DNA of 19,444 nt. It comes from Halieaceae bacterium UBA3479. GTDB taxonomy: Bacteria; Pseudomonadota; Gammaproteobacteria; Pseudomonadales; Halieaceae. Location of the stretch: contig DFQW01000149.1 of assembly GCA_002377985.1 (NCBI GenBank), positions 1 to 19,444 on the forward strand, read 5' to 3'. Position numbers and translations under genes: made by a program. The notes below the pieces were generated by a model. The model was not told the origin of the DNA, did not search any database, and worked only from the letters and a program-made list of their open reading frames with translations. Below, piece by piece: positions 16,102 to 19,444 of the stretch. Within the stretch, counting starts at the first letter, position 1, and every line of letters starts with the position of its first letter.

Positions 16102-16853
16102 GCGTGGTGCCACAGGGTTGGCTGCCGACACCTGATGAACTGGCAAACAAAACGGTTCTGGTGACAGGCGCGAATGACGGTATCGGCCGCGCTGTCGCGC
16201 TGGCGTGCGCGCGCGTCGGCGCGGAGGTCCTGCTTACGGGCAGAGACGAAGCCGCGCTGGAGGGGGTATACGACGCCATTGTCAACGCGGGAGGCAAAAC
16301 GCCGGGATTGATCCCTCTGGATCTCAGGGCGACGCAAAGCCAACCCTATGAAGAACTGGCAGAGGCACTCATGGGAGCCGGATTAGCCATTGACGGATTG
16401 GTCCACAACGCGGGAGTGCTGGGAGAACGACGCGCGCTGTCGCAAACCTCTCCAGAGAGCTGGCAGGAGGTGCTGCAGGTCAATATTACTGCAACCTTCC
16501 TTTTAACTCGCGCCCTGATGCCTCTATTGGAACGCGCGCCCCGCGCTTCGATTGTGCTGACCAGTTCAGGCGTAGGGCGCCGTGGAAAAGCCTATTGGGG
16601 TGCCTATGCGGTGTCGAAATTTGCAACCGAAGGCTACATGCAGGTGCTCGCTGACGAACTGGCAAATACCTCCAGCATTCGGGTGAACAGCTTGAACCCG
16701 GGGGCCGTGAACACCCGCATGCGGCGAGCCGCTTATCCGGGAGAACCGCCGGATACCAATCCATCACCCGAAGCGCTCACCGATAACTGGATTTATCTTC
16801 TCAGTGATGCCAGTGCGTCTGTCCATGGTGAGACACTGAGCGCACAAGGCTAG
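16098..16853 (+). CDS. yciK: YciK-family short-chain oxidoreductase
   Basis: This classical short-chain dehydrogenase of 251 residues has the nucleotide-binding motif TGANDGIG at 23-30, NAG at 104-106, Ser156/157, and the catalytic Tyr170 and Lys174 in YAVSK. Its N-terminus (LPTPDELANKTVLVTGA) and its place after mupP match the YciK family. The family's substrate is not established, so I give no reaction. The start is GTG, overlapping the mupP TGA by 4 nt. It ends 14 nt before the end of the convergent rluB with no clear terminator between, so the two transcripts may overlap at their 3' ends. Confidence 0.86.
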   Translation: MSVVPQGWLPTPDELANKTVLVTGANDGIGRAVALACARVGAEVLLTGRDEAALEGVYDAIVNAGGKTPGLIPLDLRATQSQPYEELAEALMGAGLAIDGLVHNAGVLGERRALSQTSPESWQEVLQVNITATFLLTRALMPLLERAPRASIVLTSSGVGRRGKAYWGAYAVSKFATEGYMQVLADELANTSSIRVNSLNPGAVNTRMRRAAYPGEPPDTNPSPEALTDNWIYLLSDASASVHGETLSAQG

Positions 16854-16867
16854 CAGGTAAGGCAGTC

Positions 16868-17743
16868 TCACCCGCCGTTTTTGCGGGAATGCTTGCCAAT
16901 CAAACGTTCGTGCCGCGCCTGATCCCGCTGACTTACAGCTGCTACGTCTCGTGCCGGTAGTCCCGCCATCTGGTAAACCACATCCACATCTTTTTGGGGT
17001 AGCTCCAGCCACTGTCCCTTTTTCAGCTTTGAGGGCATAAACACTTCGCCATACCGAACACGCTTTAACCTCGATACCGTCAGCCCCTGTGACTCCCACA
17101 ATCGCCTGACTTCACGGTTACGGCCTTCCATCAATACCACATAAAAAAATCGGTTGATGCCGTCGCCACCGCCTTCCTGAATATCGGAAAACCGGGCAGG
17201 CCCGTCATCAAGCTGCACGCCCTCCTTGAGTCGCTCGAGCATGTCATCGTCGACTCTGCCCATCACCCGCACCAGATACTCTCGCTCAATCGCGGTTGAG
17301 GGGTGCATCAGGGCATGCGCCAGATCGCCGTCGGTTGTGAATAACAAAACGCCCGAGGTATTGAAGTCGAGGCGGCCAACGGAAATCCAGCGCCCGCTCT
17401 TGAGTCTGGGCAGTCGCTCAAAGACCGTCTTACGGCCCTCCGGGTCATGGCGCGAGCACACCTCCCGCAAAGGCTTGTGATATAGCAGCACCCTGACCTG
17501 TGACGCGGCGTCAAGGACAACCGGTTTGCCGTCAAGATTCACTGCCTGCCCACTACACACCCGGTCTCCCAGACGCGCCAGCTGACCGTCGATCGAGAGG
17601 CGCCCCTCCTCGATCCAGCGCTCTATCTGGCGACGGGAGCCCAAGCCGAGGTGAGCGAGCACTTTCTGTAGTTTCTCACCCTTGCCGGCTTTGTCCGAAA
17701 GGGGGCGACTAAGGTGTTTCGGCGTCTTCTTCACTGTGTCCAT
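16868..17743 (-). CDS. rluB: 23S rRNA pseudouridine synthase RluB
   Basis: RluB makes pseudouridine at position 2605 (E. coli numbering) of 23S rRNA. The 291-residue product has an S4 RNA-binding domain (about residues 23-70, with GLGSRRQIERWIEEGRLSID). A catalytic RsuA-type domain follows, with Asp126 in GRLDFNTSG, LMHPSTAIEREYLVRV, and EGRNREVRRLWESQG. RluB is preferred over RluE/RluF on overall likeness and on its linkage to scpAB. An in-frame ATG lies further upstream (17821), but it would add 26 residues inside scpB with no family likeness. The ATG at 17743, with AAGGA about 10 nt before it, is chosen. It overlaps the end of scpB by 35 nt. Confidence 0.93.
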   Translation of the reverse strand: MDTVKKTPKHLSRPLSDKAGKGEKLQKVLAHLGLGSRRQIERWIEEGRLSIDGQLARLGDRVCSGQAVNLDGKPVVLDAASQVRVLLYHKPLREVCSRHDPEGRKTVFERLPRLKSGRWISVGRLDFNTSGVLLFTTDGDLAHALMHPSTAIEREYLVRVMGRVDDDMLERLKEGVQLDDGPARFSDIQEGGGDGINRFFYVVLMEGRNREVRRLWESQGLTVSRLKRVRYGEVFMPSKLKKGQWLELPQKDVDVVYQMAGLPARDVAAVSQRDQARHERLIGKHSRKNGG

Positions 17744-18377
17744 CCGCCTGAGTTCCTTCGAGGTTGGCCACCTCATCCCCTGACCCCTCAGCCTCGTCCG
17801 GAACCGGCCGTGCCGCCTCAATCACCTCCAGCGCCAGCTCCCCAGACAGGTTGTCCAGCTCTTTGATCTCGGCCAACGGCGGCAGTTGATCCAGCGACTT
17901 CAAATTGAAATAGTCAAGAAATTGCCGCGTTGTCGCGTACATGGCCGGCCGGCCGGGCACATCGCGATGACCCACGACCCGAACCCATTCCCTCTCCATC
18001 AGGGTTTTAATGATATTGGTACTAACCGCCACCCCCCGGATCTCTTCGATCTCACCCCGGGTAATCGGTTGGCGATAGGCAATCAGTGACAGCGTTTCCA
18101 TCAGCGCACGGGAATAGCGCGCAGGACGCTCCTGCCACAGACGGCCGACCCAGGTTGATAAACTTTGCCGCACCTGAAAGCGAAAGCCAGACGCGACCTG
18201 CACCAACTCATAGCCCCGATCATCACATCGCTCCCCCACCGTCTTGATCGCGGCACGGATCTCGTCGGTGCTCGGTCGCTCGTTCTCCTCAAAAAGTAAC
18301 GCCATGCGCTGCACTGACAGCGGCTCTCCCGCCGCCAGCAGCGCACCCTCGAGAATCTGGACCAATCCCTCTGCCAT
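17709..18377 (-). CDS. scpB: Segregation and condensation protein B
   Basis: ScpB dimers join ScpA and SMC in the bacterial condensin. The 222-residue product has two winged-helix domains (about residues 1-80 and 90-160), with the conserved ARYSRALMETLSLIAYRQPITRGEIEEIRGV region and GRPAMYATTRQFLDYFNL. A variable acidic tail (about 190-222) follows. The ATG is preceded by GGAG at 5 nt. scpA ends 11 nt upstream and rluB begins inside its 3' end. No smc gene is in the window. Presence of ScpAB separates this organism from enterobacteria that use MukBEF instead. Confidence 0.95.
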   Translation of the reverse strand: MAEGLVQILEGALLAAGEPLSVQRMALLFEENERPSTDEIRAAIKTVGERCDDRGYELVQVASGFRFQVRQSLSTWVGRLWQERPARYSRALMETLSLIAYRQPITRGEIEEIRGVAVSTNIIKTLMEREWVRVVGHRDVPGRPAMYATTRQFLDYFNLKSLDQLPPLAEIKELDNLSGELALEVIEAARPVPDEAEGSGDEVANLEGTQADGHSEEDAETP

Positions 18378-18388
18378 TTCTTCTCCGC

Positions 18389-19270
18389 CTATTCCGACTT
18401 CGCTTTGATATGAATCGGGCCAAAGCCCTCTGTTTGCACAATTTCAACCAGAGACTCCTTGATGAGCTCCATCAAGGCGAGAAAGGTCACCACCACACCG
18501 AGCCGACCTTCCTCGGGACGAAATAGCGCAACGAATGGCACGAATCCCCCTGACTTCAAGGTCTCAAGGACTTCAGACATACGCTCCCGGGTCGACAGCG
18601 ACTCTCGCTGAATGTGATGGCTGGCGTACATTTCCGCCCGGCGCAAGACCTCACTCAATGCCAGCAATACTTCTCGCATATCAACGTCCGGCAGCGGGCG
18701 CTCAAGGTGAAGATCGGGAGGGGCAGCAGAAGCTTGCCACAGCTCTCGCTCAAGCCGCGGCAGCGACTCAAGATCCTCTGCCGCCTTCTTGAATCGCTCA
18801 TATTCCTGTAGCCGACGAACGAGATTCGCGCGAGGATCTTCCTCTTCCTCCTCGGCGTCCACAGCCCGAGGCAACAACATGCGGGACTTGATCTCCGCCA
18901 GCATTGCCGCCATGAGCAGGTATTCCGCTGCCAGCTCAAATTGCACCGCATCCATCAATTCGACGTAACGCATGTACTGCTCGGTAATCTGCGCCACATC
19001 AATATCGAGAATATCCAGATTTTGCCGGCGAATCAGATACAGCAGCAAATCGAGGGGTCCCTCGAAGGCGTCGAGGAACACTTCCAGCGCCTGAGGCGGT
19101 ATATACAGGTCCTTGGGCAACTCGGTGACAGCCTCGCCACGCACGATGGCAAAGGGCATCTCCCCCTGCTCAGGCCACATCGGGTTGGGTTCCTGGGCTG
19201 GAGATGAGGCCTGTTCGGGCACAGCTTCAGCGCCCTCCGCGAGAGAGTTGTGCTCAGGAGTATTCACCAC
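18389..19270 (-). CDS. scpA: Segregation and condensation protein A (kleisin)
   Basis: ScpA is the kleisin that bridges SMC heads in condensin. The 293-residue product has the family signature EGPLDLLLYLIRRQNLDILDI from residue 70, an acidic linker (about 139-146), and a C-terminal winged helix (VVTFLALMELIKESLVEIVQ). The start is less certain: the GTG at 19270 (followed by a second GTG) has a GAGGG about 10 nt upstream, while the ATG at codon 31 follows AGGA by about 10 nt. The first 50 residues are low-complexity and could be partly untranslated. It starts 12 nt after the YciO-like gene and is followed by scpB. Confidence 0.93.
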   Translation of the reverse strand: MVNTPEHNSLAEGAEAVPEQASSPAQEPNPMWPEQGEMPFAIVRGEAVTELPKDLYIPPQALEVFLDAFEGPLDLLLYLIRRQNLDILDIDVAQITEQYMRYVELMDAVQFELAAEYLLMAAMLAEIKSRMLLPRAVDAEEEEEDPRANLVRRLQEYERFKKAAEDLESLPRLERELWQASAAPPDLHLERPLPDVDMREVLLALSEVLRRAEMYASHHIQRESLSTRERMSEVLETLKSGGFVPFVALFRPEEGRLGVVVTFLALMELIKESLVEIVQTEGFGPIHIKAKSE

Positions 19271-19282
19271 GGGAGTATACCC

Positions 19283-19444
19283 TCAGGCCGCCTCAAAGTC
19301 GCTCACATCGCCGAGTCCGCGGCGCAAAATATGAGGCTCTGCGCCCGTCAGATCCACAACAGACGTTGGTTCGAGCCCACAAAAACCGCCGTCGATGACA
19401 AGGTCTACCTCGCGCTCCAATTGATCGCGAATATCATAGGGATC
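19283..19444 (-). CDS. YrdC/Sua5-family protein, YciO-like (C-terminal end only)
   Basis: Only the last 53 residues are in the window. They read in frame from the edge to the TGA and include LVIDGGFCGLEPTSVVDLTG and HILRRGLGDVSDFE. The run E-P-T-S-V-V-D-L with a following R-x-G-x-G-D is typical of the C-terminal part of YrdC/Sua5/YciO proteins. These bind ATP and, in TsaC/Sua5, make threonylcarbamoyl-AMP for tRNA t6A. I favour YciO because it neighbours rluB in E. coli and other gammaproteobacteria, but the fragment cannot separate YciO from TsaC. scpA starts 12 nt downstream. Confidence 0.8.
   Translation of the reverse strand, partial: DPYDIRDQLEREVDLVIDGGFCGLEPTSVVDLTGAEPHILRRGLGDVSDFEAA

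Noticed and set aside
16871..16887. CCCGC/GCGGG hairpin at the yciK/rluB convergent end as a bidirectional terminator
   Set aside because: Five-bp stem inside the last codons of rluB with no T-run on either side; too weak to call.
1..19444. Mobile elements, CRISPR arrays, toxin-antitoxin or phage-defence modules
   Set aside because: No transposase, integrase, evenly spaced repeats, tRNA-associated junction or unfamiliar gene cassette was found; all sizeable frames fit conserved housekeeping families.

Overview
The window is chromosomal DNA of a gammaproteobacterium. It carries a Pseudomonas-type gene order (gyrA-serC-pheA-tyrA-aroA-cmk-rpsA-ihfB on one side of gyrA; mtaD-ubiG-mupP-yciK on the other). 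It also carries ScpA/ScpB, so it does not use the enterobacterial MukBEF-only arrangement. The unfused tyrA/aroA pair and the direct junction ihfB-lapA-lapB-pyrF argue against Pseudomonas itself. My best guess is a marine Cellvibrionales/Halieaceae-like lineage; that is an inference from gene order and protein flavour, not a database result. Nearly all sequence is coding, genes are tightly packed, and I see no tRNA, rRNA, CRISPR array, insertion sequence or prophage.

Layout. Positions 1-581 (minus) hold the 5' part of an NAD-dependent sugar-nucleotide epimerase that leaves the window and may open a surface-polysaccharide locus. Next, still on the minus strand, are a secreted ComEA-type helix-hairpin-helix protein (603-956), pyrF (1062-1775), lapB (1768-2961), lapA (2948-3244) and ihfB (3248-3544). 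ihfB has its own candidate promoter with an IHF-like site across the -35. A strong intrinsic terminator at 3653-3681 closes the upstream rpsA unit.

Positions 3701-13223 (minus) form a mixed-function supraoperon read in the order gyrA, serC, pheA, tyrA, aroA, cmk, rpsA. Four of the six junctions are 1-4 nt stop/start overlaps. The 93-nt gap before rpsA looks like a structured autoregulatory leader. The enzymes link phosphoserine/vitamin B6 synthesis (SerC), the shikimate step EPSP synthase (AroA), the Phe and Tyr branches (PheA, TyrA) and CMP recycling (Cmk) to gyrase and ribosomal protein S1.

The 163-nt region 13224-13386 is a divergent promoter region. From it, four plus-strand genes run head to tail: mtaD (MTA/SAH deamination), ubiG (a SAM-dependent methyltransferase whose by-product SAH is a possible MtaD substrate), mupP (MurNAc-6-phosphate phosphatase of peptidoglycan recycling) and yciK (SDR). 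They meet a convergent minus-strand group: a yciO-like gene (partial, at the right edge), scpA, scpB and rluB, which combine chromosome condensation with 23S rRNA pseudouridylation.

I did not find a convincing undescribed system. The window is essentially conserved housekeeping. The points most worth checking are small-scale: the possible IHF autoregulatory site, the rpsA leader hairpins, the split tyrA/aroA pair with a class II-like EPSP synthase, gene losses relative to the Pseudomonas supraoperon (hisC, mtnA), and the likely start of a polysaccharide locus at the left edge.
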